A stretch of 64,000 nucleotides of DNA from Alphaproteobacteria bacterium (lineage in GTDB: Bacteria > Pseudomonadota > Alphaproteobacteria > Rhizobiales > Aestuariivirgaceae). Below the pieces are notes generated by a model. It saw only the letters and a list, made by a program, of their open reading frames with translations, ran no database searches and was not told the origin of the DNA. Shown piece after piece: positions 1 through 9,375 of this stretch (the stretch's first letter is position 1; the number at the start of each line of letters is the position of its first letter). The stretch lies in NCBI GenBank assembly GCA_024642465.1, contig JAHEBA010000001.1, forward strand, positions 1 to 64,000. Direction: 5' to 3'. A program made the position numbers and the translations under genes.

Positions 1-54
1 CCCGAACATCTGGATTGTCTTCTGGTAGACGTGTTCCGCAAGTCTGCCGCTCAT
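1..54 (-). CDS. N-terminal fragment of an unidentified protein, cut by the window edge
   Basis: A minus-strand ATG at 54 opens a frame that stays open to base 1 and reads MSGRLAEHVYQKTIQMFG. An AGGAGC ribosome binding site lies at 62-67, 7 bases before the ATG, so this is a believable start. It follows the DUF1989 stop by only 20 bases on the same strand, so the two are probably one operon. Eighteen residues are too few to name a family. Confidence 0.5.
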   Translation of the reverse strand, partial: MSGRLAEHVYQKTIQMFG

Positions 55-74
55 CTGGCTTGCTCCTGCTAGTG

Positions 75-671
75 CTACTGGTTCAAGACCTCGAAATGCG
101 CCTCCACCGGCTTTTGCGAGTTGATGGCGAGAATGTCCTGCGGGCAGCACGACATGACGGCGATCACGTCCAGCTCCGCGCGCAGAATCACATAGTCGCC
201 CTTCTTCGACAGGGCCGGATCGAACGACAGCGTGCCGTCCTCCTGCCAGGGGATGTTCATGAACAGGTTGATGGAGGCCGGCGTGTACGGCACGTAGAGG
301 CCCAGTTCGGCCAGCGCGCCGTGCATGTTGTCCTTGCAGTTGTCGTGATACTCGGTCCACCCGAGCAGGCCGTAGCGCTCGTTGTCGCAAGGCGCCATCA
401 GCGTGTCGTGCCGGCCGGGTGAGGTGTCCTCAACCAGCGTCATCAGCGGGCGGCGCCGGTTGGAATAAAGCGCGTCCCCGGTCTTCGGGAACAGCCGCGT
501 CCAGGTGGCGCGGGATTGGTCCATGCCGGTGTACTCGGTCAGCTGCCCGTCCACGAACGCCCAGAAGTCGACGACCTGGGTACCATGCGTGTTGATGATC
601 TTGATGGACTGGCCCTTCTTCACCCGCACTGCCTTGCCGCGGCGGGCGGGAACTGTCTGTAAATCGCTCAT
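75..671 (-). CDS. DUF1989 / urea carboxylase-associated family protein
   Basis: A 198-residue soluble protein of the DUF1989 family, which is often found beside urea carboxylase or aminomethyltransferase-like genes; the biochemical role is unsettled. The family pattern is visible: the N-terminal VPARRGKAVRVKKGQSIKI, then THGTQVVDFWAF, TRLFPKTGDALYSNRRRP, a CDNERYG block, a HDNCKDNM block, and VILRAELDVIAVMSCCPQD near the C-terminus. The Cys and His residues of the middle blocks could hold a metal. An AGGAAGG ribosome binding site precedes the ATG. The gene is divergent from ileS and 20 bases upstream of the truncated gene at the left edge. No urea carboxylase is visible, so the substrate cannot be guessed. 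Confidence 0.85.
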   Translation of the reverse strand: MSDLQTVPARRGKAVRVKKGQSIKIINTHGTQVVDFWAFVDGQLTEYTGMDQSRATWTRLFPKTGDALYSNRRRPLMTLVEDTSPGRHDTLMAPCDNERYGLLGWTEYHDNCKDNMHGALAELGLYVPYTPASINLFMNIPWQEDGTLSFDPALSKKGDYVILRAELDVIAVMSCCPQDILAINSQKPVEAHFEVLNQ

Positions 672-807
672 CTGTTGCCTTCCTGAAATGAGGTTTCGCG
701 CGGCAGATTAGCAGCTTGTGCGCCCTTGTCACCAAGCCATGCTTCCATCCCCGCACAAACACTGTTAGAAGGCGCTCCATCCTTCAATGAGCCGATGATT
801 TGATCCG

Positions 808-3765
808 ATGAGCGACACCAAGACGGAACGCGACTACTCCTCCACGCTGTTCCTGCCCAAGACCGATTTTCCCATGCGCGCCGGCCTTCCCCAGAAGGAG
901 CCGGAGATTCTTGCGCGCTGGGAAGAGATGGACCTCTACAGGACGCTGCGCGACCAGTCGAAGGGCCGGCCGAAATACGTGCTGCACGACGGCCCTCCTT
1001 ACGCCAACGGCAACATCCACATCGGCCACGCGCTCAACAAGATCCTCAAGGACCTGATCACCCGCTCGTTCCAGATGCGTGGGTTTGACTCGAATTACGT
1101 GCCGGGCTGGGACTGCCACGGCCTGCCGATCGAATGGAAGATCGAGGAGCAGTACCGGGCGAAAGGCAAGGACAAGGACGAGTTGCCGGTCAACGAGTTC
1201 CGCGAGGAATGCCGCCAGTTTGCCCGTCACTGGATCGGCGTGCAGACGGAAGAGTTCAAGCGCCTTGGCGTAGTCGGCGACTTCAAGACGCCCTACCTGA
1301 CCATGAGTTTCGACGCCGAGGCCCGCATCGCCGAAGAACTGATGAAGTTCGCCATGTCCGGCCAGCTCTATCGCGGCTCCAAGCCGGTGATGTGGTCGGT
1401 GGTGGAACGCACCGCGCTGGCCGAGGCTGAGGTCGAGTATCACGACTACCAGTCGGACACCGTATGGGTGAAGTTCCCGGTGGTGCGCGGAGTAACCCAA
1501 GACTATCGCCGGGACGGAACTGCACCATCCGCAGACGAAGTTGCTCCAAGGTTGGTGAGGGAAGAAGCTTTTGTCGTCATTTGGACGACCACCCCATGGA
1601 CCATGCCGGGTAACCGCGCAATCAGCTATTCCAACCGCATCAGCTATGGTCTCTATGAAGTCACTGCGGCTGAGAATGACTTTGGACCCAAGCCCGGCGA
1701 AAAGCTGATTTTTGCGGACAAGCTTGCCGAGGAGTCATTTGCCAAGGCGAAGCTGCATTACAAGCGTCTTGGCGACGTCACGGCCGATGAGCTTGCTTCG
1801 ATCGTCTGCGCCCATCCCCTGCGCGGCAAGGGATACGACTTCGACGTGCCGCTGCTGGACGGAGACCACGTCACTGACGATGCCGGTACCGGTTTTGTGC
1901 ACACCGCGCCGGGTCATGGCCGCGAGGACTTCGACATTTGGATGGATTGCGCCCGCGACCTCGAAGCGCGCGGCATCGACACCGCCATCCCGTTCACCGT
2001 CGGGGCTGATGGCCGCTTCACGGCAGACGCACCGGGCTTCGAAGGCAAGCAGGTCATCACCGACAAGGGCGAGAGGGGCAACGCCAACGACGCCGTCATC
2101 AAGGCGCTGATCGAGGCGGACATGCTGTTCGCCCGCGGCCGCCTCAAGCACACCTATCCGCACTCCTGGCGCTCCAAGAAGCCGGTGATCTTCCGCAACA
2201 CGCCGCAATGGTTCGTCTACATGGACCGCGACATACAGGGCGAGGGCGACACGCTGCGCGCGCGTTCATTGAAGGCAATCGACGAGACCCGCTTCGTGCC
2301 GAAGGCCGGCCAGAACCGCCTGCGCGGCATGATCGAGGACCGGCCCGACTGGGTGCTGTCCCGCCAGCGCGCCTGGGGCGTGCCCATCGCCGTGTTCGTC
2401 AACGACAAGGGCGAGGTGTTGAAGGACGAGACCGTCAACAAACGCATCTTCGACGCCTTCATGGAAGAAGGCGCCGACGCCTGGTTTGCCGACGGTGCGG
2501 CAGAGCGCTTCCTCGGGTCCGACTACTCCACCAGTGAATGGACGCAAGTGCGCGACATTCTCGACGTCTGGTTCGATTCAGGCTCCACCCACGCGTTCTG
2601 CCTGGAACACCGCGACGACCTGAAGTGGCCCGCCGACCTCTATCTCGAAGGCTCCGACCAGCATCGCGGCTGGTTCCACTCCTCGCTGCTTGAATCTTGC
2701 GGCACCCGTGGCCGCGCGCCCTATGACGCGGTGCTCACCCATGGCTTCACCATGGACGAGCAGGGCCGTAAGATGTCCAAGTCGCTCGGCAACGTGACCG
2801 TGCCGCAGGACGTCATCAAGCAGTTCGGCGCCGACATCCTGCGCCTGTGGGTGGCAAGCTGCGACTATGCCGAAGACCAGCGCATCGGTCCGGAAATCCT
2901 GAAGTCCAACGTCGATGCCTACCGCAAGCTGCGCAACACCATCCGCTGGATGCTGGGCTCGCTGGCGCATTTCAAGCCGGAAGACGCTGTCGAAGACAAG
3001 GACATGCCCGAGCTTGAACGCCTCATGCTCAGCCACCTTGCCCGCCTCGATGGCATTGTGCGCAAGTCCTATGACGAGTTCGATTTCCGCCGAATCTACT
3101 CGGCGCTTGGCAACTTCATGAACATCGAGCTGTCGTCATTCTATTTCGACGTCCGCAAGGACGCGCTTTATTGTGACGCGCCCTCCAGCCTCCGCCGCCG
3201 CGCCGCGCTGACCGTCATCGACCGCATCTTCAACTGCGTGGTGACGTGGCTTGCGCCGATTCTCGCCTTCACCTGCGACGAAGCGTGGATGGAGCGGCAC
3301 GATCCTGACGCCTGCGTCCATACCGAGCAGTTCCCGGACGTGGGCGAGCACTGGCGCAATGAAGCACTGGAAGCCACCTGGGCGAAGGTGATGAAGGTTC
3401 GTTCCGTCGTCACCGGCGCACTGGAAGTCGAACGGCGCGAAAAGCGCATCGGCTCCTCGCTCGAATCGGCGCCGGAGATCTACCTCGTCGACGAGGAACT
3501 GCTGCACGCGCTGCACGGCATCGACATGGCCGTGATCTGCATTACCTCGGATGCCAAGGTGATCCACGGTGCGGCTCCCGATGGCGCCTGGCGCATGGAC
3601 GAGGTGCGCGGCGTTGCGGTCGTGCCAGCGAAGGCTCAGGGCACCAAGTGCGCCCGCTCCTGGAAGGTGTCGCCGGACGTCGGCTCCGACCCTGAATACC
3701 CCGACGTGACGCCGCGCGATGCTGATGCGCTGCGCGAGTGGGCAAGGCTGGGCGTTACCGTCTGA
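808..3765 (+). CDS. ileS: Isoleucyl-tRNA synthetase
   Basis: Class Ia aminoacyl-tRNA synthetase of 985 residues that charges tRNA-Ile in the cytoplasm. The HIGH motif is at residues 71-74 ([11 protein letters not shown]) and the KMSKS motif at 655-659. The CP1 editing domain lies between them, with the [10 protein letters not shown] and [15 protein letters not shown] blocks. The C-terminus begins like the usual zinc finger (TKCARSWKV) but has only one of the four cysteines and ends [14 protein letters not shown]. As I recall, this loss is common in alphaproteobacterial IleRS. The stop overlaps the lspA start as TGATG, so lspA is translationally coupled. No strong Shine-Dalgarno is seen before the ATG. 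Confidence 0.97.
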   Translation: MSDTKTERDYSSTLFLPKTDFPMRAGLPQKEPEILARWEEMDLYRTLRDQSKGRPKYVLHDGPPYANGNIHIGHALNKILKDLITRSFQMRGFDSNYVPGWDCHGLPIEWKIEEQYRAKGKDKDELPVNEFREECRQFARHWIGVQTEEFKRLGVVGDFKTPYLTMSFDAEARIAEELMKFAMSGQLYRGSKPVMWSVVERTALAEAEVEYHDYQSDTVWVKFPVVRGVTQDYRRDGTAPSADEVAPRLVREEAFVVIWTTTPWTMPGNRAISYSNRISYGLYEVTAAENDFGPKPGEKLIFADKLAEESFAKAKLHYKRLGDVTADELASIVCAHPLRGKGYDFDVPLLDGDHVTDDAGTGFVHTAPGHGREDFDIWMDCARDLEARGIDTAIPFTVGADGRFTADAPGFEGKQVITDKGERGNANDAVIKALIEADMLFARGRLKHTYPHSWRSKKPVIFRNTPQWFVYMDRDIQGEGDTLRARSLKAIDETRFVPKAGQNRLRGMIEDRPDWVLSRQRAWGVPIAVFVNDKGEVLKDETVNKRIFDAFMEEGADAWFADGAAERFLGSDYSTSEWTQVRDILDVWFDSGSTHAFCLEHRDDLKWPADLYLEGSDQHRGWFHSSLLESCGTRGRAPYDAVLTHGFTMDEQGRKMSKSLGNVTVPQDVIKQFGADILRLWVASCDYAEDQRIGPEILKSNVDAYRKLRNTIRWMLGSLAHFKPEDAVEDKDMPELERLMLSHLARLDGIVRKSYDEFDFRRIYSALGNFMNIELSSFYFDVRKDALYCDAPSSLRRRAALTVIDRIFNCVVTWLAPILAFTCDEAWMERHDPDACVHTEQFPDVGEHWRNEALEATWAKVMKVRSVVTGALEVERREKRIGSSLESAPEIYLVDEELLHALHGIDMAVICITSDAKVIHGAAPDGAWRMDEVRGVAVVPAKAQGTKCARSWKVSPDVGSDPEYPDVTPRDADALREWARLGVTV

Positions 3766-4271
3766 TGGCTGGACCGTTGCGCTGGTGGGGCCCCGTATCC
3801 GCTGTCGGCATTGCCATGGCGGTGATGACCTACGTCATCGACCAGCTGCACAAATGGTACATGCTGGGTCCTTTCGGCATCCTTGAGCGACAGCCGGTCA
3901 ATGTCGTGCCAGGTTTCGACCTCGTCATGGTCTGGAACTACGGCATCTCTTACGGCTGGTTCGCGTCGCATTCCCAATTCGTGCGCTGGACGCTCATCAT
4001 CCTGTCACTGGCTGTAGCGGTCGTGCTGGTGATCTGGCTGGCAGGGCAGGTCAGGCCGCTTCTGGCTGCTGCCATCGGGCTCGTGATTGGCGGTGCCCTG
4101 GCCAACGCCACCGACCGTGTGGTTCATGGCGCCGTGGCCGATTTCTTCCACCTCTATGCCGGTTCCTTCAGCTGGTACGTGTTCAACATTGCAGATGTCG
4201 CCATCGTTGCCGGGGTAGCCGTGCTAATGTATGACTCATTCTTTGGTCGTGGCGAGCAGGAGGACACGTGA
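3765..4271 (+). CDS. lspA: Lipoprotein signal peptidase (signal peptidase II)
   Basis: Inner-membrane aspartyl protease of 168 residues that cleaves prolipoprotein signal peptides after lipidation. Four hydrophobic segments are visible. Family motifs are present: DQLHK at 26-30, VWNYGISYG near 57-64, GGALANATDR with catalytic Asp117, and FNIADVAI with catalytic Asp144. I chose the ATG that overlaps the ileS stop; an in-frame GTG-type start lies 27 bases upstream but inside ileS. It sits just before a predicted lipoprotein gene (4383-4964), a likely substrate. Confidence 0.95.
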   Translation: MAGPLRWWGPVSAVGIAMAVMTYVIDQLHKWYMLGPFGILERQPVNVVPGFDLVMVWNYGISYGWFASHSQFVRWTLIILSLAVAVVLVIWLAGQVRPLLAAAIGLVIGGALANATDRVVHGAVADFFHLYAGSFSWYVFNIADVAIVAGVAVLMYDSFFGRGEQEDT

Positions 4272-4332
4272 CAAACTGTGCATTCTGCGAGCCTTGGTTT
4301 TGCCCCAAAACGGTGGCAAGCGTAGTCTCGTC

Positions 4333-4360
4333 GGGGGGGGCGTCCGGCCCGGCCCCGGAC
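4333..4360 (+). promoter_or_regulatory. G8 tract and GC hairpin in the leader of the lipoprotein gene
   Basis: A run of eight G at 4333-4340 is followed by a hairpin with arms GTCCGG (4342-4347) and CCGGAC (4355-4360) and a 7-base loop. The hairpin ends 22 bases before the lipoprotein ATG. No T-run follows, so it is not a classical terminator. A role in message stability or translation is only possible. Confidence 0.25.
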
Positions 4361-4382
4361 AAACGTGACGATTGGAGTTGTG

Positions 4383-4964
4383 ATGAGGGTCAACCGCAAA
4401 TCGAGGGCAGCCATTGCCGTCCTTGCCCTGCCGTTTCTGGCTGCGTGCTCCGAGACCAGCGTCATGGACACGTTCAACGCCGGCAAGGGGGATGCGCCCA
4501 ACGAGTCCCTCGTGACCACGAACCAGCCACTGTCGATGCCGCCGGACATGGCCCTTCGCCAGCCCGGCGCAGCAGCCGCACCCGCCTATGGTTCGAGCAA
4601 TGGCCTGCAGGTAGAGCAGGGTCAGCGCGCGACCGCCTACCAAGCCCCGCCGCCGCCTCAGCCGGTATATCAGCCGCCTGCTGCCCAGCAGCAGCAACCG
4701 GCGTGGCAGAACACGGTGCCCGCACCCGCACCTGCGCCACAGCAGCAGGCCTATCAGCAGCCGATCGCGCCGCAGCCGAACGTCAGTCCGCAGGACAAGA
4801 TTTATTATGATAACGGCGTAAATCCGTATAACGCCGACGGCACCCGCAAGAAGCAGGCGGACCTGGACAGCGAAATGCGCGAAAAGGCTCTCGAGAAGAA
4901 GCGTGCGCAGAACCCGAACTACGGCACCATCTTCAACATGGGCGAATTGTGGTCGGGCAACTGA
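4383..4964 (+). CDS. DUF3035 lipoprotein, BamF-like
   Basis: A 193-residue predicted outer-membrane lipoprotein. The signal peptide ends in a clear lipobox (LPFLAACSET), so Cys would be lipidated after LspA cleavage. After it come SLVTTNQPLSMPPDMALR-type sequence, typical of DUF3035, a long Pro/Gln/Ala-rich linker (about residues 60-135), and a charged C-terminus ending NYGTIFNMGELWSGN. DUF3035 members in Rhodobacterales have been described as subunit BamF of the beta-barrel assembly machinery; whether that holds here is inferred. The ATG at 4383 has GGAG at 4374-4377; an upstream in-frame GTG at 4365 lacks one. The order lspA-DUF3035-M16-M16 is conserved in alphaproteobacteria. Confidence 0.85.
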   Translation: MRVNRKSRAAIAVLALPFLAACSETSVMDTFNAGKGDAPNESLVTTNQPLSMPPDMALRQPGAAAAPAYGSSNGLQVEQGQRATAYQAPPPPQPVYQPPAAQQQQPAWQNTVPAPAPAPQQQAYQQPIAPQPNVSPQDKIYYDNGVNPYNADGTRKKQADLDSEMREKALEKKRAQNPNYGTIFNMGELWSGN

Positions 4965-5149
4965 CGTTGCGCCAGTGAGCATCTGCCGGTTGCCGTTGCA
5001 TCACTTTCCAGGGATCTTACCAATAGTTCAGTGGCGATTCTCCGGCCAGTCGTGCATTGTCCGGCTACGTCTGTTGCAACCTGCGCCGAATATTCGCATT
5101 TTGGCCTGAGCAGGTCATGCATGTGCGTTTCCACAGGAGAAAGCCCGTC

Positions 5150-6556
5150 TTGAAAATCAGCACCTCCCGCATGTCGCATTCCAAAACGCTGAGGCAGGCT
5201 GTGTTCACAGTGCTTGCTGCCCTGTCGCTGGTTGCGGCAATTGCCATGCCTGCACACGCGCTGGACGTGAAGGTCAGCGAGTACACCCTCGACAACGGCA
5301 TGAAGGTGATCGTGATCCCGGACCGGCGCGCGCCGGTCGTGACCCACATGGTATGGTACCGGGTCGGTTCGGCGGACGAGGAACTCGGCAAGTCGGGCAT
5401 TGCCCACTATCTCGAGCACCTGCTGTTCAAGGGGACCAAGCGGCTGAAGCCCGGCGAGTTTTCGCGCATAATCCGCCGCAATGGCGGTGAGGACAACGCC
5501 TTCACCAGCTATGATTACACTGCCTATTACGAGCGCATAGCGGCCGACCGGCTTGAACTGGTCATGGACCTCGGCACGGACCGCATGGCCAACACCATCT
5601 TCAACGACCAGGACGTCAAGACCGAGCTCGAGGTGGTCAAGGAAGAGCGCCGCACCCGCACCGACAACAACCCTTCGGCGCTGCTGGGCGAACAGCTCAA
5701 TGCCGCGCTGTACACGGCCCATCCCTATGGCCGGCCGGTCATCGGATGGATGTCCGAGGTCGAAGCGCTGACCGCCGACGATGCAAAGGCGTTTTATGCG
5801 AAGTACTACACTCCAGCCAACGCCGCCCTGGTGGTGGTTGGCGACGTGGAGCCGGAAAAGGTTCATGAGCTGGCGAAGAAATACTACGGTGTCCTGCCCA
5901 ACACCGCGCCTGTCCCCGTGCGCAAGCGCACGATGGAGCCGTCGTTCATTGCCGCCAAGCGCGTCGAGATGTCGGACCCGCGCACTGCCGCTCCGGAGCT
6001 GCTGCGCAAGTACGTGGTGCCGGGCGTCAACACTGCCGAACCCGGCGTCAGCGAGGCTCTCGACATTGCCGGCATTGCCATCGGTTCAGGCTCCACGTCC
6101 TACCTGTATCGCGAACTGGTAACCCGTCAGGGCCTGGCCTCGAGCGTTTCGAGCTGGTACCAGGGGGATGCGCTGGATCACGGCGAACTGGGCATCTCCG
6201 TCACGCCGGCGTCTGGCGCCGACGTCACCAAAGTGGAAGAAGCACTGGACGCAGCCTTGGCGAAACTTTCCCAGGACGGCGTTGACCCCGCCCTTGTCGA
6301 GCGGTCGCGGAACCAGCTTGTCGCCAGCACAATCTATGCGCTGGACAGCCAGTTCCAGTTGGCCTTCGTGTTTGGCTCCGCCTTTGCCATCGGCCGCAGC
6401 GTCGAGGACACGATTGGCTGGACCGACCGTATCAAGCAGGTGACGCCCGAACAGGTGTCCGAAGCGGTTCGCAACTTTGTGCGCATAGAGCGCTCGGCAA
6501 CCGGCGTGCTTGTGCCAGCACCTGAAAAGGCGGCGGCAGCCGCTGCCGGCAATTGA
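5150..6556 (+). CDS. M16 family zinc metallopeptidase, catalytic subunit
   Basis: Periplasmic pitrilysin/insulinase-type peptidase of 468 residues. The inverted zinc motif HxxEH is HYLEH (residues 86-90), and the distal Glu lies in the TELEVVKEERR block about 75 residues on. An N-terminal hydrophobic stretch ending AMPAHA is a good signal peptide. Start choice: a TTG at 5150 with an AGGAGA ribosome binding site at 5135-5140 is favoured; ATG at 5171 lacks a binding site and ATG at 5117 would make a long basic lead. The downstream gene encodes a second M16 protein without HxxEH. Such pairs usually form a heterodimer in which only this subunit is catalytic. Confidence 0.92.
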   Translation: MKISTSRMSHSKTLRQAVFTVLAALSLVAAIAMPAHALDVKVSEYTLDNGMKVIVIPDRRAPVVTHMVWYRVGSADEELGKSGIAHYLEHLLFKGTKRLKPGEFSRIIRRNGGEDNAFTSYDYTAYYERIAADRLELVMDLGTDRMANTIFNDQDVKTELEVVKEERRTRTDNNPSALLGEQLNAALYTAHPYGRPVIGWMSEVEALTADDAKAFYAKYYTPANAALVVVGDVEPEKVHELAKKYYGVLPNTAPVPVRKRTMEPSFIAAKRVEMSDPRTAAPELLRKYVVPGVNTAEPGVSEALDIAGIAIGSGSTSYLYRELVTRQGLASSVSSWYQGDALDHGELGISVTPASGADVTKVEEALDAALAKLSQDGVDPALVERSRNQLVASTIYALDSQFQLAFVFGSAFAIGRSVEDTIGWTDRIKQVTPEQVSEAVRNFVRIERSATGVLVPAPEKAAAAAAGN

Positions 6557-6597
6557 AACGCCGGCTGATGCAACAGCAACTTTGGAACCTGCCTACG

Positions 6598-7935
6598 ATG
6601 AAAGCACTCAGACTGGCACTGGCCGCCCTGGTCGTCACATTCATGCAGGCGGTTGCCGCTCATGCCGTCGACATCAAGGAGATTACGTCTCCCGGCGGCA
6701 TAAAGGCATGGATTGTGTCGGACAGCACCATTCCGATCATCGCCATGAACTTCTCGTTCAGGGGCGGCACGGCCAATGATCCGGCTGACAAGGTAGGACG
6801 CGCCTATTTCCTGTCCGGAATGCTGGATGAGGGCGCGGGCGACCTGCCATCCGAAGCGTTCCAGGAGCGCATGTCGGAGCTGGCGGTCCGCATGTCATTC
6901 GATGCCGAGCGGGAATATTTCGAAGGCTCTTTCCAGACGTTGAGCGAAAACCGCGATGCGGCCTTCGAGCTGCTGCGCAAAGCCGTTGCCGAACCGCGCT
7001 TCGACACGGTTCCCATGAACAAGGTGCGCGGCCAGATTCTCGTAGGGATCAAGTCTGACAGTGAGAACCCCAGCCGCATAGCCTCCGAGGCGCTGCTCAA
7101 GACCATGCTGGCGAGCCATCCTTATGCCAATGACCGCAAGGGAACCGTGGACACCGTCAATGCCATGACGCCCGATGACCTGCGCGATGCGTGGAAATCC
7201 ACCTTTGCGCGCGACAGGCTTCTTGTCGGCATCGTCGGGGACATTTCCGAAGAAGAAGCCGGCAAGATGCTCGACAAGGTGTTCGGCGGGCTGCCGGAAT
7301 CCGCCGGGCCGGTATCGGTGCCTGACGTTCAGTGGCCTGAAAAAGGCTCCATCACCATTGTCGAACGGGATATTCCCCAATCGGTGATGACGTTCGCGAT
7401 GCCGGGAATACTTCGTTCCGATCCTGACTTCATCGCAGCCTACGTGATGAACTTTGTGCTGGGCGATGGCGGGTTCGGTTCGCGGCTGATGGAGGAAATC
7501 CGCGAGAAGCGCGGGCTCACCTATGGGATCTATACCGGCCTCGTAACCTGGGACAATGGCGGGCTCGTCATCGGCTCGGTATCCACCCAGAACAGCAGAG
7601 CTGGCGAGACTCTGGACGTTTTGCGCGCCGAACTGACGAAGATGGCCACGGACGGCCCGACCCAGGGTGAACTGGACGAAGCCAAGACCTACATCACCGG
7701 CTCCTATCCGCTGCGTTACGACTCCAGCGGCAAGATTGCCCAGCAGCTGTTGGCCATCCAGCAGGAAAACCTGGGTATCGACTACGTCAATAAGCGCAAC
7801 GATCTCGTGAACGCCGTGACGCTCGAAGATGCAAAGGGGGTTGCCAAGCGCCTGATCCAGCCGGACGCTCTTACCATCTCCATCGTCGGACGGCCTGAGG
7901 GCATTCCGCTGAAAACCGGCGAAACGCCCGGTTGA
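6598..7935 (+). CDS. M16 family protein, non-catalytic partner subunit
   Basis: A 445-residue M16 homologue with a signal peptide (MKALRLALAALVVTFMQ, then AHA). The HxxEH motif is absent: the equivalent region reads FLSGMLDEGAG. The C-terminal half keeps the substrate-clamp type block EIREKRGLTYGIYTG. In family members of this architecture the inactive subunit supplies an Arg/Tyr pair that holds the peptide end, here probably the RGLTYG region. I chose the ATG at 6598 because it gives a clean signal peptide and has GGAA upstream; a TTG at 6553 overlapping the previous stop (TTGA) and an ATG at 6568 are alternatives. It is cotranscribed with the catalytic M16 subunit. Confidence 0.9.
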   Translation: MKALRLALAALVVTFMQAVAAHAVDIKEITSPGGIKAWIVSDSTIPIIAMNFSFRGGTANDPADKVGRAYFLSGMLDEGAGDLPSEAFQERMSELAVRMSFDAEREYFEGSFQTLSENRDAAFELLRKAVAEPRFDTVPMNKVRGQILVGIKSDSENPSRIASEALLKTMLASHPYANDRKGTVDTVNAMTPDDLRDAWKSTFARDRLLVGIVGDISEEEAGKMLDKVFGGLPESAGPVSVPDVQWPEKGSITIVERDIPQSVMTFAMPGILRSDPDFIAAYVMNFVLGDGGFGSRLMEEIREKRGLTYGIYTGLVTWDNGGLVIGSVSTQNSRAGETLDVLRAELTKMATDGPTQGELDEAKTYITGSYPLRYDSSGKIAQQLLAIQQENLGIDYVNKRNDLVNAVTLEDAKGVAKRLIQPDALTISIVGRPEGIPLKTGETPG

Positions 7936-8026
7936 TCAAATCTGCGGGGGGCTGCCGGGCCGAATCTGTTAACTTGGCGCACGCCAGCAGCGGGCCGTTC
8001 CTGAACCTGGGCTGGCGGGGGTGCAG

Positions 8027-9340
8027 ATGGCAGAAATTACATCCTACTCACAAGACGTCTCCGGCTGCATGGAGGACCGCGTCGGCTCAGCCGGCCTGAG
8101 CCAGACCTTGCTCGGCGAGGTGATGGCGCGGGCGAGAGAGGCGCGCGCCCGCATCTGCGCGATGTACGAGGACCATGCCCTTCCACTGCTGCGGCTGCCG
8201 GAGCTTGAGGCGGACATGGCGGCGTCGGAAGGGGTGGTGGCATTCCTGAAGTGCGGCGCAACGGACATTGTATTTCTCGGCACAGGCGGGTCTTCGCTGG
8301 GAGCTCAGGCGCTGGCACAGCTGGCTGGCTACCGGGTTCCCGCCTGCGAGGCGGTTCTGCCGGCGCGGCTGCATTTCTTCGACAACCTGGATGCCCGCAC
8401 CATGGCCGAAGGCCTGTCGGCGCTGCCGCTCAAGACCACCAGGGCCTTCATCGTCTCGAAGTCTGGCGGCACGCCCGAGACCATGGTTCAGGCGCTATGC
8501 CTGCTTGCTGCGCTGGACGATGCGGGTCTTGAGCCTGCCCGGCATGTTGCGGCGCTCACCGAGCCGGGCGACCCCGCCACCAATCCGTTGCTGAAGCTTG
8601 CCCGCGATCACGGATTGAAGCTGCTGGACCATGACCCCGCAGTCGGGGGCCGCTTTTCCGTCCTGTCCAATGTCGGCCTCGTGCCGGCGATGGTGGCCGG
8701 GCTCGATGCACAGGCCGTTCGCGCAGGCGCGGGCGAGGTCATGCGGGCCGTGCTGGCGGGCGATGACGCAGCGCCAGTCACGGGTGCTGCCGTGTGCGTG
8801 GCGCTGCAGGAAGCGCGCGGCATGAACGTATCGGTGATGATGCCCTATGCCGACCGGTTGCGGCTGTTCTCCGCGTGGTATGCGCAGCTATGGGCAGAAA
8901 GCCTCGGCAAGGAAGGGCTGGGTTCGCAGCCCGTGGCGACGGCCGGTCCCGTGGACCAGCACTCGCAAATGCAACTGTTCATCGACGGTCCCGCCGGCCG
9001 CCTGGTGAACCTGATTTCGCCCGCCACTGCAGGGCAGGGGCCACGCTTGCCGGAAAGCCTGTCGTCCGACCCGAAGCTCGCCTATCTCGCTGGGCGCACG
9101 GTGGGAGACGTCACCGCCTGCCAGCAGACTGCGGCTGCCGAGGTACTGGCGCGCAATGGCCGCCCTGTGCGGGTATTCGCTGTGGACAAGGTGGATGAAC
9201 GCGCCACCGGGGCGCTGATGATGCACTTCATGCTTGAAACCATCATGGCGGGCTTCATGATGGGCATCGATCCATTCGACCAGCCGGCAGTTGAACAGGG
9301 CAAGGTGCTAACGCGCGACTACCTGTCGGCGATGGCCTGA
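8027..9340 (+). CDS. pgi: Glucose-6-phosphate isomerase
   Basis: A 437-residue sugar isomerase that interconverts glucose-6-phosphate and fructose-6-phosphate. PGI signatures are clear: [27 protein letters not shown] (phosphate-binding SIS loop), [16 protein letters not shown], and [14 protein letters not shown] at the C-terminus. It is shorter than E. coli PGI (549 residues) and matches the compact type seen in many alphaproteobacteria. The ATG at 8027 is preferred over the GTG two codons upstream; a GGGG run just before it can serve as the binding site. It lies between the M16 pair and mutL on the same strand. Confidence 0.93.
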   Translation: MAEITSYSQDVSGCMEDRVGSAGLSQTLLGEVMARAREARARICAMYEDHALPLLRLPELEADMAASEGVVAFLKCGATDIVFLGTGGSSLGAQALAQLAGYRVPACEAVLPARLHFFDNLDARTMAEGLSALPLKTTRAFIVSKSGGTPETMVQALCLLAALDDAGLEPARHVAALTEPGDPATNPLLKLARDHGLKLLDHDPAVGGRFSVLSNVGLVPAMVAGLDAQAVRAGAGEVMRAVLAGDDAAPVTGAAVCVALQEARGMNVSVMMPYADRLRLFSAWYAQLWAESLGKEGLGSQPVATAGPVDQHSQMQLFIDGPAGRLVNLISPATAGQGPRLPESLSSDPKLAYLAGRTVGDVTACQQTAAAEVLARNGRPVRVFAVDKVDERATGALMMHFMLETIMAGFMMGIDPFDQPAVEQGKVLTRDYLSAMA

Positions 9341-9375
9341 GTCGGTCCACCGGCTTACCCGGCACTCTTGAAGCC

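Noticed and set aside
4268-4810. 180-codon + frame beginning in the lspA stop
   Set aside because: Overlaps the lipoprotein gene in another frame and is Arg/Ala-rich; the lipoprotein has a lipobox and ribosome binding site.
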